Part shown: positions 26,388 through 35,315 of the stretch, piece by piece | Layout of the letters: every line of letters begins with the position of its first letter | Numbering within the stretch: the stretch's first letter is position 1 | DNA from: JAAEPI01 sp964352625 | Lineage (GTDB): Bacteria; Bacteroidota; Bacteroidia; Cytophagales; Cyclobacteriaceae | Direction of reading: 5' to 3' | Assembly (NCBI GenBank): GCA_964352625.1 | Contig: CAYGSD010000012.1 | Span: 1-64,000 of the forward strand | Length of the DNA: 64,000 nucleotides | Translations under genes and position numbers: made by a program | The notes under the pieces: model-generated | Databases searched by the model: none | What the model was told of the DNA's origin: nothing | The model's input: only the letters and a program-made list of their open reading frames with translations

Positions 26388-28523
26388 TTGAGACCAGCCA
26401 ATTTATATCTAACCTTTATCTGCCTTGCAGCTCTCATTGACCTCTCCGCGCAGGATGTGGCCAAGGATTCCCTGTTTATTCGATCTTTTGGAACGGGCGA
26501 TTATCGCTCCTCGCTGTTCAACTATGCCGTCACGGAAGATCAAAATGGCATATTGTATTTTGCCAATGAAAGCGGCGTGCTGGAATATGACGGTACTCGC
26601 TGGAGACAACACCCCATTGAAGATTATTCCCACATTGTGACGATTGAAACAAGTCCGGATGGGAAGATATATGTCGGGGGAAGGAATGAATTTGGGTACA
26701 TGGAGCGAGACTCCACGGGACTCTTGAAATATACATCTCTGCGACATCTCGTGGATCCAGACCTTGGAATTGAGGAAGTCTGGCAAATTGAATTTCATAA
26801 AGGACAAATTTATTTTCAATCCTATCAAGGCCTTTTTCGCTTTGATGGAGAACTCTGCCACAACACCAAAATAAAAGATGGATGGATTTACCACTTAGAC
26901 GATGAGGTGTATGTATCGGTGGTCGATAAAGGGCTTGGAAAATTGGTGGGTGATTCGCTGGTATATCTAAACACCGAATTGGCCTTTGAAAAAGATAACC
27001 CGCAAGTTTCCTTTCCATACAAAGGTCGGGAGAAAATTCTCATAACTGAATTTAACGGCCTTTTTCTGGTGGATACGCTATCCATGGCCACTCGAAAATG
27101 GGATGTGCCCGCAAACGAAATATTGATAGAAAAAGACGTTTGGACAGCCGTAGAGTGGAACGATTCAACCATGGTTTTTTCACTTGTCGGCGGGGGCGTT
27201 GTTTGGGTAAGTGATAAAGGTGAAGTGTTGAAATCCATTGATTCAAAAGCAGAATTCGGCTCTAGGGAAACTCACGCGTTGTTTAGAGATGCTATGGGAA
27301 ATCTCTGGGTTCCGGGGGCTGGAATTCACCATCTTGTCTGGCCAGAAGTGAATTATAAGGCAAAATCAACCGGGGTGCTCATTCGTGATTTAACAGTCAA
27401 CGATGGCGTGATATACCTCGACAAAAGAGACACCTCACTCACGTTGGACGAATTCGGCCCACTTAAGTCACTATCAATCAATTATACCACCCCCGGCGTT
27501 GACAAGGAAGATGTTCTCTATTCCTTTTATTTGGAGGGCTTTGATAAAGAATGGTCTTCTTGGAATGACCAAACCAGAAAGCAATACACGAACCTTCCCG
27601 GCGGCACCTACACATTTCACGTAAAGTCAAAATTCAATAGTGGAGAGGAGCTCCGTAATGCACAGCTAATTGTCACCATTCCCACAGCTTGGTACAACTC
27701 CCCTTGGGCCAAAGTGTCGGGTGGTCTATTGATTTGGTTGATAGTGGTGGGGATTTACAAACTGAGAACACGTCATTTGAAAGTCCGCAACAAAAAATTA
27801 GGCTCGCTCATCAGTCAGCGAACAGCGGAGCTTAGGTATGCCAATGAAGAGCTACTAAAACGGAACTATGAACTTGATCAGTTCGTCCGAAGAGTTTCTC
27901 ATGACTTGGTAGCTCCAATAAAATCAGTAAAGGCGCTCATGGAAATTGCTCGAAATGAAACCACACAAGAAGAGCAAGATAAGTGCTTCGATATGATCAA
28001 TTTGAGCCTGGACAAGCAGGAAGATTTTGTCAAGAAATTACTGGATCAAGCGATCAATTACAAGGAGGTCAATCGGGAAGAAATAGAACTAAACAGCTTC
28101 TGCAAAGAGCTCATTAAAGATCTCTCCAACTACGATGGAGCAGAACACGTAGCGGCCATTTGTGAAATACCTAATGATTTCAGGTTTCATACTGACCCCA
28201 TTCGTCTAAAAATTGTGCTTAAAAACCTCATCGATAATTCCATCAAATACCGAAAACTACATGAGGTCTCTTCGCGGGTCGTCATCAGGGCCTATGCGAA
28301 TGATGAAAATGTTTTTATAGAAATCGAAGACAATGGCATTGGTATATCAGAAGAGCACTTGGAATACATCTTCGGCATGTTCAAGCGAGCAACCGACCAA
28401 AGGCATGGGTCCGGCCTGGGTCTCTACATTGTCAAAGATGTGGTGAGTTCATTGGGAGGAAAAATAGAGCTGAGTTCTACTCTTAATGAAGGCTCAAAAT
28501 TCACAATGACCTTACCCAAATAG
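26388..28523 (+). CDS. Propeller/Y_Y_Y sensor histidine kinase
   Basis: A 711-residue membrane sensor kinase. A TTG start gives a signal peptide (LYLTFICLAALIDLSAQ). The periplasmic part has a short two-component-regulator propeller (repeats such as EDQNGILYFANESGV and RDAMGNLWVPG) and a Y_Y_Y domain (LEGFDKEWSSWNDQTRKQYT), a single membrane helix near 440-460 and a coiled coil. The kinase has the phosphohistidine in SHDLVAP (H505), the N box DNSIKY and DNGIGI/GSGLGL ATP-lid motifs. The propeller is about half the usual length. No receiver, HTH or adjacent regulator is present. Confidence 0.92.
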   Translation: MRPANLYLTFICLAALIDLSAQDVAKDSLFIRSFGTGDYRSSLFNYAVTEDQNGILYFANESGVLEYDGTRWRQHPIEDYSHIVTIETSPDGKIYVGGRNEFGYMERDSTGLLKYTSLRHLVDPDLGIEEVWQIEFHKGQIYFQSYQGLFRFDGELCHNTKIKDGWIYHLDDEVYVSVVDKGLGKLVGDSLVYLNTELAFEKDNPQVSFPYKGREKILITEFNGLFLVDTLSMATRKWDVPANEILIEKDVWTAVEWNDSTMVFSLVGGGVVWVSDKGEVLKSIDSKAEFGSRETHALFRDAMGNLWVPGAGIHHLVWPEVNYKAKSTGVLIRDLTVNDGVIYLDKRDTSLTLDEFGPLKSLSINYTTPGVDKEDVLYSFYLEGFDKEWSSWNDQTRKQYTNLPGGTYTFHVKSKFNSGEELRNAQLIVTIPTAWYNSPWAKVSGGLLIWLIVVGIYKLRTRHLKVRNKKLGSLISQRTAELRYANEELLKRNYELDQFVRRVSHDLVAPIKSVKALMEIARNETTQEEQDKCFDMINLSLDKQEDFVKKLLDQAINYKEVNREEIELNSFCKELIKDLSNYDGAEHVAAICEIPNDFRFHTDPIRLKIVLKNLIDNSIKYRKLHEVSSRVVIRAYANDENVFIEIEDNGIGISEEHLEYIFGMFKRATDQRHGSGLGLYIVKDVVSSLGGKIELSSTLNEGSKFTMTLPK

Positions 28524-28528
28524 CAGGC

Positions 28529-29341
28529 TCACTCCCAGAGTTGGTACTTTTCCAGTTTCACCTTTTCTCCAAAAAACATGCGGGCTGCTTTTTCAAATGA
28601 AGGGGTGAAGTCTGACACCAAAAAATGATCTTCACCATGATTTGGATTAAGTAGATTCTGATTCTGAAGATACTTCTTGAGAGCTACTGCCACCGTTTCT
28701 GCAGAATCTATAAGCTTCATCGACTTTCCTGATGTGCTTAGAACACCCTCCATTTCAGATTTAATAATAGGGTAATGCGTGCATCCCAAGATTAAAACTT
28801 CTACTTTCTCCAACTCCGTCGCATTGAGGTACTGAGCAATGATCTCATGACTAATTTTATTTTCATAAAAGCCTTCCTCAATCATTGGCACCAGAAGCGG
28901 TGTGGCAAGTGATGAAAACCTGAAGCCCTCTTTGAGAGATTTGATCTTTTCCTCATATACGCCAGCTCCTATTGTTTGCTTTGTACCAATCAGCCCAACG
29001 TGCTTTTCCCGATGTTCCGCACTTACTCTGTCCACCATCGGATTGATAACATCAAACACCTTGGCCTTGCTACCGCAGTAATCCCGAACCAACTCAAAAG
29101 CAGCCGAAGATGCTGAGTTACAAGCGATCAAAATCACTTTGCAATTATGTTGAATCAGCAGGTCGGCGATTTTTACAGAATAGGCCTGAATTGTGGAGGC
29201 AGATTTATCTCCATAGGGCAAATGCGCCGTGTCTCCGAAATAGACAATGTTTTCATTAGGTAGCAAATCACGAACGGCTCTCGCGACAGTAAGCCCTCCA
29301 ATTCCACTATCAAAAATCCCGATTGGTTGTGAGGCTTCCAT
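28529..29341 (-). CDS. murI: Glutamate racemase
   Basis: A 270-residue enzyme making D-glutamate for peptidoglycan. GIFDSGIGGLTVARAV at the N-terminus and the two catalytic cysteine motifs ACNSASS and LGCTHYP are intact. Its ATG overlaps the stop of the upstream TPR-like gene by one base (TAATG), so the two are coupled. Confidence 0.96.
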   Translation of the reverse strand: MEASQPIGIFDSGIGGLTVARAVRDLLPNENIVYFGDTAHLPYGDKSASTIQAYSVKIADLLIQHNCKVILIACNSASSAAFELVRDYCGSKAKVFDVINPMVDRVSAEHREKHVGLIGTKQTIGAGVYEEKIKSLKEGFRFSSLATPLLVPMIEEGFYENKISHEIIAQYLNATELEKVEVLILGCTHYPIIKSEMEGVLSTSGKSMKLIDSAETVAVALKKYLQNQNLLNPNHGEDHFLVSDFTPSFEKAARMFFGEKVKLEKYQLWE

Positions 29342-30078
29342 TACTGATCGTCTAATTGTGATGCCATATTCTTATAGCGAGCCTCCCGCTCCTTATCACC
29401 TATTCGACTTGATAATGTCTCCAGAGAAACAAGAAGCTCCTTGGTGCCCTGACCTTGAATCCTTAGCGCCTCCTCATAATGAATAATAGCTCTGGAATAA
29501 TGTGAGAGATACTGACGCTGGACCTGAATAGGATCGCCATCCTCCGCCATGTAGAAGTATACGTCTCCATACGCCTCGTACAGTTTTGCCAGCAGCAATC
29601 TTGCAGGATAATCATTTCGGACATCCAAATAAATTTGCAGTCGGTCGATAGATCGTGAATAAATGGGTCTTCCCTCCTTTGGGGCAAGGGTCTGAGCTCG
29701 ATTATATTCTCTTTCTACACCTGCCCGTAGCTCCCTAAGCATGCTATTGAGTTCAGCATCCGATCTTGACGCCCACTGTGCATCCAGCGTTCTGGCTCTG
29801 GCAAGGTCATTAAGTGTAGAGGCGACAGGGTCTTCTCCAAGAATGGTAGCTCCCGGGCTTTGGCTATAGATTTTGGCTTTTGCCATGCCTCTGTAGAAGT
29901 AGGCCTTGGCACGAATGTCGGTGCTCATACCACTTTGATTTGCAAGCGCTTTGTTCAAATCACCGATGCATCTTTCGTATGCATTGCCGTGGTAGGCCAG
30001 CACTCCACCTGCTACATAATTTTGCGCAAAAGAAAATGCGACTGTAAGAATAAAACCGGTAAAAAAAGCTGCTCTCAT
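29341..30078 (-). CDS. Secreted TPR-like protein
   Basis: From ATG 30078 the protein has 245 residues with signal peptide MRAAFFTGFILTVAFSFAQ. The remainder is helical and alanine/arginine-rich, with TPR-like pieces (NAYERCIGDLNKALANQ, AYFYRGMAKAKIY, SRAIIHYEEALRIQ), ending in an acidic DDQ. A longer frame to 30144 adds a 22-residue non-signal leader that I reject. It is translationally coupled to murI; an envelope role is plausible but unproven. Confidence 0.8.
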   Translation of the reverse strand: MRAAFFTGFILTVAFSFAQNYVAGGVLAYHGNAYERCIGDLNKALANQSGMSTDIRAKAYFYRGMAKAKIYSQSPGATILGEDPVASTLNDLARARTLDAQWASRSDAELNSMLRELRAGVEREYNRAQTLAPKEGRPIYSRSIDRLQIYLDVRNDYPARLLLAKLYEAYGDVYFYMAEDGDPIQVQRQYLSHYSRAIIHYEEALRIQGQGTKELLVSLETLSSRIGDKEREARYKNMASQLDDQ

Positions 30079-30165
30079 GGTTGAATCAAACGGGGGCAAA
30101 GGTAGGTTTTTCACTTTGATTATTTTACGGACTAATACAAACAAGACCCAACCAAAATCTAAAAA

Positions 30166-31287
30166 ATGAGCAACATTATAGTACTAGGCGCAGGAATGGT
30201 AGGACGAGCGATCGCCATTGACCTCACAAGCAGACACAACGTGACTTTGACCGACTTGAACCCTTTGGCCCTTTCAGAAGCCCAAGCCAAGTGTCCCCCT
30301 CTAAAGACGAGGTTATTGGATGTTGTCGAGTTAGAAGAACTAAGAAATGCCATTTCATCCTTCGACTTGGTAGTGTGTGCAGTTCCGGGCTTTCTTGGCT
30401 TTCAAACCCTACGAGCCATCATAGCGGCAAGAAAAAATGTGATCGATATTTCGTTCTTTCCTGAGGACTGCCTAGAGCTTGATGCACTCGCGAAGGAAAA
30501 CGGCGTGACGGCCATTGTGGATTGTGGTGTTGCTCCAGGGCTTGATAATTTGATCTTGGGATACTGGGATAAAAAACTCAAGCTCACAGATTTCGAGTGT
30601 TTGGTTGGCGGCTTGCCAAAGGTGAAGAAATGGCCTTTCGCTTACAAGGCGCCTTTTTCACCCATAGATGTGATCGAGGAATATACCAGGCCTGCACGCT
30701 ATGTCGAGAATGGAAAGGAGATAATAAGAGAACCCCTAACGGACGTAGAGCATGTGGAATTTGAAGGGGTCGGTACGTTGGAGTCCTTCAATTCTGATGG
30801 CCTGCGCTCAATCATTCAAACCATGCCTCACATCCCCAATATGAAGGAGAAAACACTCCGCTACCCTGGACACGTCGAGTACATTCGGGTGCTTAAAGAA
30901 TCTGGTTTTTTCAGTGAAGACAAAGTTAGCGGCACAGAAATGAGCGCCTTGGATTTCACTTCCAAAATTCTTTTCAATGAATGGAAACTCGGAGCGGAAG
31001 AAGAGGAAATAACAGTGATGCGTGTGACGGTAAAGGGAACCGATGCGCAAGGAGAAATGCAAGAGGTGGTTTATGACATTCACGATGAGTACGATCAGAA
31101 AACAAAAACCGCTTCTATGTCCCGCACTACCGGCTATACCGCCACGGCTGCAGCGAATATGTTCCTAGACGGGCTACTCAATAAAAAAGGGGTTTTCCCT
31201 CCAGAACTAATTGGTGGAGAAGATGAGTGCTTTAAGTATATGGTGGGGTACTTGGCGGAGCGTGGAGTGGATGTGAAGAGGAGATGA
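30166..31287 (+). CDS. Saccharopine dehydrogenase-like protein
   Basis: A 373-residue cytoplasmic NAD(P)-dependent oxidoreductase. The Rossmann start IIVLGAGMVGRAIA ends with the acidic LTDLNP, and a C-terminal domain contains LRYPGHVEYIRVLKESGFF and SRTTGYTATAAANMFLDGLL as in saccharopine-dehydrogenase-family lysine-catabolism enzymes. The closest partners are alpha-aminoadipate semialdehyde/lysine reductase systems; exact substrate cannot be fixed. It is followed at once by a long palindrome (31291-31336). Confidence 0.87.
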   Translation: MSNIIVLGAGMVGRAIAIDLTSRHNVTLTDLNPLALSEAQAKCPPLKTRLLDVVELEELRNAISSFDLVVCAVPGFLGFQTLRAIIAARKNVIDISFFPEDCLELDALAKENGVTAIVDCGVAPGLDNLILGYWDKKLKLTDFECLVGGLPKVKKWPFAYKAPFSPIDVIEEYTRPARYVENGKEIIREPLTDVEHVEFEGVGTLESFNSDGLRSIIQTMPHIPNMKEKTLRYPGHVEYIRVLKESGFFSEDKVSGTEMSALDFTSKILFNEWKLGAEEEEITVMRVTVKGTDAQGEMQEVVYDIHDEYDQKTKTASMSRTTGYTATAAANMFLDGLLNKKGVFPPELIGGEDECFKYMVGYLAERGVDVKRR

Positions 31288-31290
31288 AAG

Positions 31291-31336
31291 CGTATTATTA
31301 TACGTATATAAACGTTTATATCCGAATAATAATACG
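31291..31336. repeat. Coaxial palindrome after saccharopine gene
   Basis: An outer 11-bp inverted repeat (31291-31301 and 31326-31336) surrounds a perfect 16-bp palindrome ATATAAACGTTTATAT at 31306-31321, both centred on 31313.5. It lies three bases after the stop codon. It could act as a terminator-like structure or cruciform, but lacks a T-run. Confidence 0.8.
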
Positions 31337-31414
31337 GATTGGAAATACAACCTAACTCACTTAACTAAGTAGGTTAGATCTTCATAGAGGCGTTATACTA
31401 TATTTGATAAGCAG

Positions 31415-31437
31415 ATATCGAACATGATGTTCGATAT
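31415..31437. repeat. Perfect 23-bp palindrome
   Basis: Arms of 11 bp (ATATCGAACAT and ATGTTCGATAT) flank a single central G at 31426. It sits 25 bp upstream of the frameshifted secreted-protein gene, in an operator-like position. Confidence 0.85.
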
Positions 31438-31461
31438 TCTGTAGTTATGGGCAATTAAAAA

Positions 31462-32426
31462 ATGAAGACAAAGACATTAATAATATTGAGTTTATTCATT
31501 TCCATTTTTCAGAATTCTTTTGGACAAAGAATATGGGGAGATGACGGAAAATTAGACTATTGCAAAAAAGAAAATGCAAAAAGTCTAATAGGTCAAGAAG
31601 TGAAAATATGGAGTATGGGGGAATTTATACAACGATAAATAAGTCCAAGAATTTAAATTGGCCTAGTAAAGAAATTAAGAAGAAGTCAGGAGAAAAAGCT
31701 TGGGGAGATTTTTATCCTAAGTCGGGAGATACTGGAACAATTGTACATATTTTCGACTATGACCAAAAAAGAGTTGCCTCTGCAAAACTCATTTATCTGT
31801 TAGAAATTCGTGGCAATTATGTTCCTATTGGTTGTGGTTATTTGACAGCTATTGAGAATATGGACGAAAATCAGGAGTCAGAACATTGGAGAGTTAAAGA
31901 TTCGATATATCAAATTGAATATGCCTCTGGTTGTGAATTTAAAACTCGAAATTTAAACAATTGTTGGAATCGAGCTGGAATATTTGCCATAGATACTTTA
32001 CCAGAAATATTTAGTTGTCAGCTTAAAAATAAGGGTGTTGACACTATTATTCTATCTAAGAACATTTTTGATAATGGCTCATTACCTAGTGAGAAAGCGT
32101 TTGTTCTATGGATAGAAAATGGCAAAGGATATATGAAGGGTTTTTACAACAACGAAAAAAATAGTCCTACGGAAAGCGAAATAATGGATTTTGATGTGCA
32201 ATCAATAATCGACAACTTTTACAAGTTGAATATTGACCAAGTTAATACACTTCCGAAATCTGATTATCAATTGAGTCATTCAATGGGATATTGTATGCAA
32301 GTAATGACACCAAGTTTGTTCTATTGTGAAAGGATATCTAATTATTTGATAGATTCTGATTTAACACATCCGAAATCTATTTGGTGGAATTCAATAGAAG
32401 AAAAAATAAAAGAAAAAAGCCCATAA
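31462..32426 (+). pseudogene. Frameshifted secreted-protein gene
   Basis: An ATG at 31462 opens a signal peptide (MKTKTLIILSLFISIFQNSFG) and continues through KSLIGQEVKIWSMGEFIQR to a stop at 31636. The rest of the protein continues in another frame (GGIYTTINKSKNLN onward, about 265 residues) to 32426. Joining them by a -1 shift at the five-G run near 31616-31620 yields a smooth reading IWSMGGIYTT. The family is not recognised. Base composition is markedly AT-rich. It may be a true frameshift, a programmed slip, or an error in the G-run. The stop codon is part of the attC-like site. Confidence 0.75.
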
Positions 32427-32548
32427 CAATGTATATAAAAAATAGGCGAAACAGTAGTAAAATCAAAGGTTTTGGCTCGTGTCAAACTTTGTGCTTAACC
32501 GAAAATTTAGTACTTCTAACTCGCCTACTTTTCATATACTAACCGTTA
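32424..32548. repeat. attC-like imperfect palindrome
   Basis: The left arm at 32424-32448 (TAAC ... TAGGCG) is complementary, with bulges, to 32522-32548 (CGCCTA ... CCGTTA), leaving a structured 73-nt centre with a CAAAG/CTTTG inner stem. TAAC/GTTA ends and overlap with a stop codon recall integron attC sites. No integron integrase is in the window, and the R' box does not fit the GTTRRRY consensus fully. Confidence 0.45.
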
Positions 32549-32647
32549 CGGCCGTGTGTTAAGAAGTTATACACCAAACATACCTCTATCATGATTCGGA
32601 TCAGAAATAGGATTCCCCATTTTAGAAAAATGTCAGTTCTTGATTGA

Positions 32648-32655
32648 TATCTTTG
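32648..32655 (+). promoter_or_regulatory. Possible -7 element for TonB-receptor operon
   Basis: TATCTTTG matches the Bacteroidota TAnnTTTG -7 consensus, about 54 bp upstream of the TTG start. I see no clear -33 TTG at the usual spacing. Confidence 0.45.
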
Positions 32656-32671
32656 GGGTGAGAGGATGTTT

Positions 32672-32685
32672 GATTGTTAACAATC
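32672..32685. promoter_or_regulatory. Perfect 14-bp palindrome in 5' leader
   Basis: GATTGTTAACAATC lies just after the predicted transcription start and 23 bp before the receptor gene. It is positioned like a repressor operator; no binding protein is identified. Confidence 0.5.
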
Positions 32686-32708
32686 CTACCTAATCTAAGA
32701 TTCTTAGT

Positions 32709-35315
32709 TTGAAGAAAGCACCCAAGTATCTTCTATCATTATTTATTGTGTTCGCTTACCTAGAAGTGCTCGCACAGGATAATCGAGTCATCTCGGCTAC
32801 TTTTAATTCCACTCCGTTGGCCGAAGTAATTACTAAAATAGAATCTGACTATGGAGTAAAATTCTACTTTCAGAAAGAATGGCTGGTTGGGAAAAGTGTA
32901 TCCGTTGAGCTTCAAGAAATAGAACTGAACCAAGCACTTACTGAAATACTTAAAGGCCAAAAACTGACCTATATATTTCGAGAACCAAGTTTTTTCATAC
33001 TTCTGCCAGATGCTGGCAACTCGAACGAAACCTTGACCATTGACAAATCCAATAGTGACGTGATCTCCATTGGAAATATTGATTTAAGCCTAGAAGATGC
33101 TACGCTTTCCGGGTATGTTTTGAATTCCGAAAACAACCTTCCCATTAATGCCACTGTAATCACTGTCGAAGGACTCAATGCAAGATACCTTTCCAATCCA
33201 AACGGATCATTCAAAATCACACTTCCTATTGGCAATTATCAGCTAAAATTCCACCATCCAACGATGGAGGATTTTGATATAAAAATTGCTTTGAATTCTG
33301 ACGGCACATTGAATGTGGTCATGTTCGAGGATGTGCTCCGACTGGAAGAATTAGTGATAAGTGAGCAAGCAATAGATCACAACATATCAAAAACTCTGAG
33401 CGGGCAGGAGTTAATGAATATTGAAACTATCAAGAGTATCCCAGCAATTTTTGGTGAGGCAGATATATTGAATTCGGTACTCTCGCTACCGGGGGTTAGC
33501 AAAGTAGGTGAAGGAAGTTCGGGGATCAATGTTCGAGGCGGTGGTGTCGGTCAAAACTTAATTATGATTGACAACTCTGCAATTTACAATCCTTCCCATC
33601 TCTTCGGGTTCTTTTCTGCGTTCAATGCGGATGCGGTCAGCCAAGTAAGCTTTTATAGAGGTTCCATTCCGGTAGAGTATGGAGGCCGATTGTCTTCCAT
33701 TCTCGATGTGCAAATGAAAAATGGGAATAAAAAAAAGTTTGAAGGACAAGGAGGAGTAGGATTTGTCAATAGTCGTTTCATGATTGAAGGGCCAATAAAA
33801 AAAGACTCTACCTCTATTCTTTTTGCGGCTAGAGCGGCATATCCTAGTTATCTTATTAAGAAATATGAAAACCAAAGTCTTAAGAGAAGCAGTGCCTTTT
33901 TTGGCGATACAAATGTCAAAATTGATCACTTGATTAATACTCAAAATCGCCTTTCTGTATCTGGCTATCTGAGCAGAGATCAATTCACCTTCGGAAATGA
34001 AGCTGAGTATAATTACGGAAATAATGCCTTGGGACTTGAGTGGAACAGTCAGCTTTCAGGCATTACCTTCCTTGAAAGCACGGCAAACTATTCAAGGTAT
34101 AATTATCAATTTTCAGATGTTGTTCAGCCGCAGTTAGCCTCAACCTTGGATGCCAATGTGAATCAATTTACGCTTGACAGTAAATTTCAGCGAGAGACTG
34201 ATAATCAAATTGTCACCTATGGAGCAAGTCTAACATCCCACGTCATCAACCCAGGCCAGTACTCAAAATACTCCAATGAATCGATTGTCAATCCACTTTT
34301 GATCGATAAAGAAACAGGCAATGTGATGGCTTTGTTTGCATCTGATGAGTTTGATCTCAATGAGAAATTCTCGTTTTACACAGGCCTCAGGTATTCCTTA
34401 TTTGTTGGTGGGAAAGATGGGCTTGATAGGACTTATCATGGCCCTGAGCCAAGGCTTTCTGTGAACTATCACACCTCTCCTACTTCGTCCGTAAAACTGG
34501 GGTACAATAGAATGAGACAGTACATTCATTTTGTATCTAACACAACCTCAGCGACCCCTATTGATCTTTGGAAACTATCTAACTCATCTATTCGGCCAAG
34601 TATAGCAGACCAGTTAACGCTGGGTTATTTTAGAAACTTCCAAAATAATGTATATGAGACTTCAGTTGAGGCATTTTATAAGAACACAAAGGATCTTATT
34701 GAATATAAAAATGGGGCAGACTTGTTCGTAAACCCTGACGTGGAAGAAGAATTGATTCAGGGGAAAGGTCGCGCATATGGATTGGAATTTTTAGTGAAAA
34801 AAACATCTGGAGACTTTAATGGATGGATCAGCTACACTTTGTCAAGATCACTTATTAAAGTGAAAGACGATGATCCAGCTAATACTATAAACAATGGAGC
34901 ATTTTTTCCAACGAATTTTGATCAGCCTCACAACTTATCAGCCTTCTCGAACATAAAGCTATCCAGAAGATTTAGCATCAACGCCAACTTCACATACAAT
35001 ACCGGCAGACCGATTTCTTATCCGGAATCCATTTATGAAATACGTGGGCTTACGATTACGGATTTTGCAGAACGTAATAAGTACAGAATTCCTGATTATC
35101 ACCGATTAGACGTTTCCATTGTGATGGCGACTTCCCTTAGGCGTGAGAAAAAAATGGAGGCTAACTGGAGCATCTCCGTCTACAATGTATACGGACGAAA
35201 AAACACCTATTCTATTTATTATAAGAATAATGAAGTTTCAGGCAGGCCAAGGGCATATCAATTGTCCGTCATTGCCAGACCAATAGTTGCCATTTCATAC
35301 AATTTCAAATTTTGA
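32709..35315 (+). CDS. TonB-dependent receptor with STN and CarboxypepD_reg domains
   Basis: An 868-residue outer-membrane receptor (TTG start). A signal peptide ends near residue 22; an STN domain (ISATFNSTPLAEVITKIES to about 100) is followed by a CarboxypepD_reg-like domain (LSGYVLNSENNLPINATV, about 135-210), the plug (GVSKVGEGSSGINVRGGGVGQNLIMID region) and a 22-strand-like barrel ending ...VAISYNFKF. An STN domain normally signals to an anti-sigma factor, but no FecR is adjacent. The stop overlaps the TTG start of the DUF4249 gene. Confidence 0.93.
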   Translation: MKKAPKYLLSLFIVFAYLEVLAQDNRVISATFNSTPLAEVITKIESDYGVKFYFQKEWLVGKSVSVELQEIELNQALTEILKGQKLTYIFREPSFFILLPDAGNSNETLTIDKSNSDVISIGNIDLSLEDATLSGYVLNSENNLPINATVITVEGLNARYLSNPNGSFKITLPIGNYQLKFHHPTMEDFDIKIALNSDGTLNVVMFEDVLRLEELVISEQAIDHNISKTLSGQELMNIETIKSIPAIFGEADILNSVLSLPGVSKVGEGSSGINVRGGGVGQNLIMIDNSAIYNPSHLFGFFSAFNADAVSQVSFYRGSIPVEYGGRLSSILDVQMKNGNKKKFEGQGGVGFVNSRFMIEGPIKKDSTSILFAARAAYPSYLIKKYENQSLKRSSAFFGDTNVKIDHLINTQNRLSVSGYLSRDQFTFGNEAEYNYGNNALGLEWNSQLSGITFLESTANYSRYNYQFSDVVQPQLASTLDANVNQFTLDSKFQRETDNQIVTYGASLTSHVINPGQYSKYSNESIVNPLLIDKETGNVMALFASDEFDLNEKFSFYTGLRYSLFVGGKDGLDRTYHGPEPRLSVNYHTSPTSSVKLGYNRMRQYIHFVSNTTSATPIDLWKLSNSSIRPSIADQLTLGYFRNFQNNVYETSVEAFYKNTKDLIEYKNGADLFVNPDVEEELIQGKGRAYGLEFLVKKTSGDFNGWISYTLSRSLIKVKDDDPANTINNGAFFPTNFDQPHNLSAFSNIKLSRRFSINANFTYNTGRPISYPESIYEIRGLTITDFAERNKYRIPDYHRLDVSIVMATSLRREKKMEANWSISVYNVYGRKNTYSIYYKNNEVSGRPRAYQLSVIARPIVAISYNFKF

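Noticed and set aside
31560..32426. Separate gene beginning at a TTG codon with a basic leader
   Set aside because: The leader reads through the signal-peptide-encoding frame; the signal peptide from 31462 joined by a frameshift explains the locus better.
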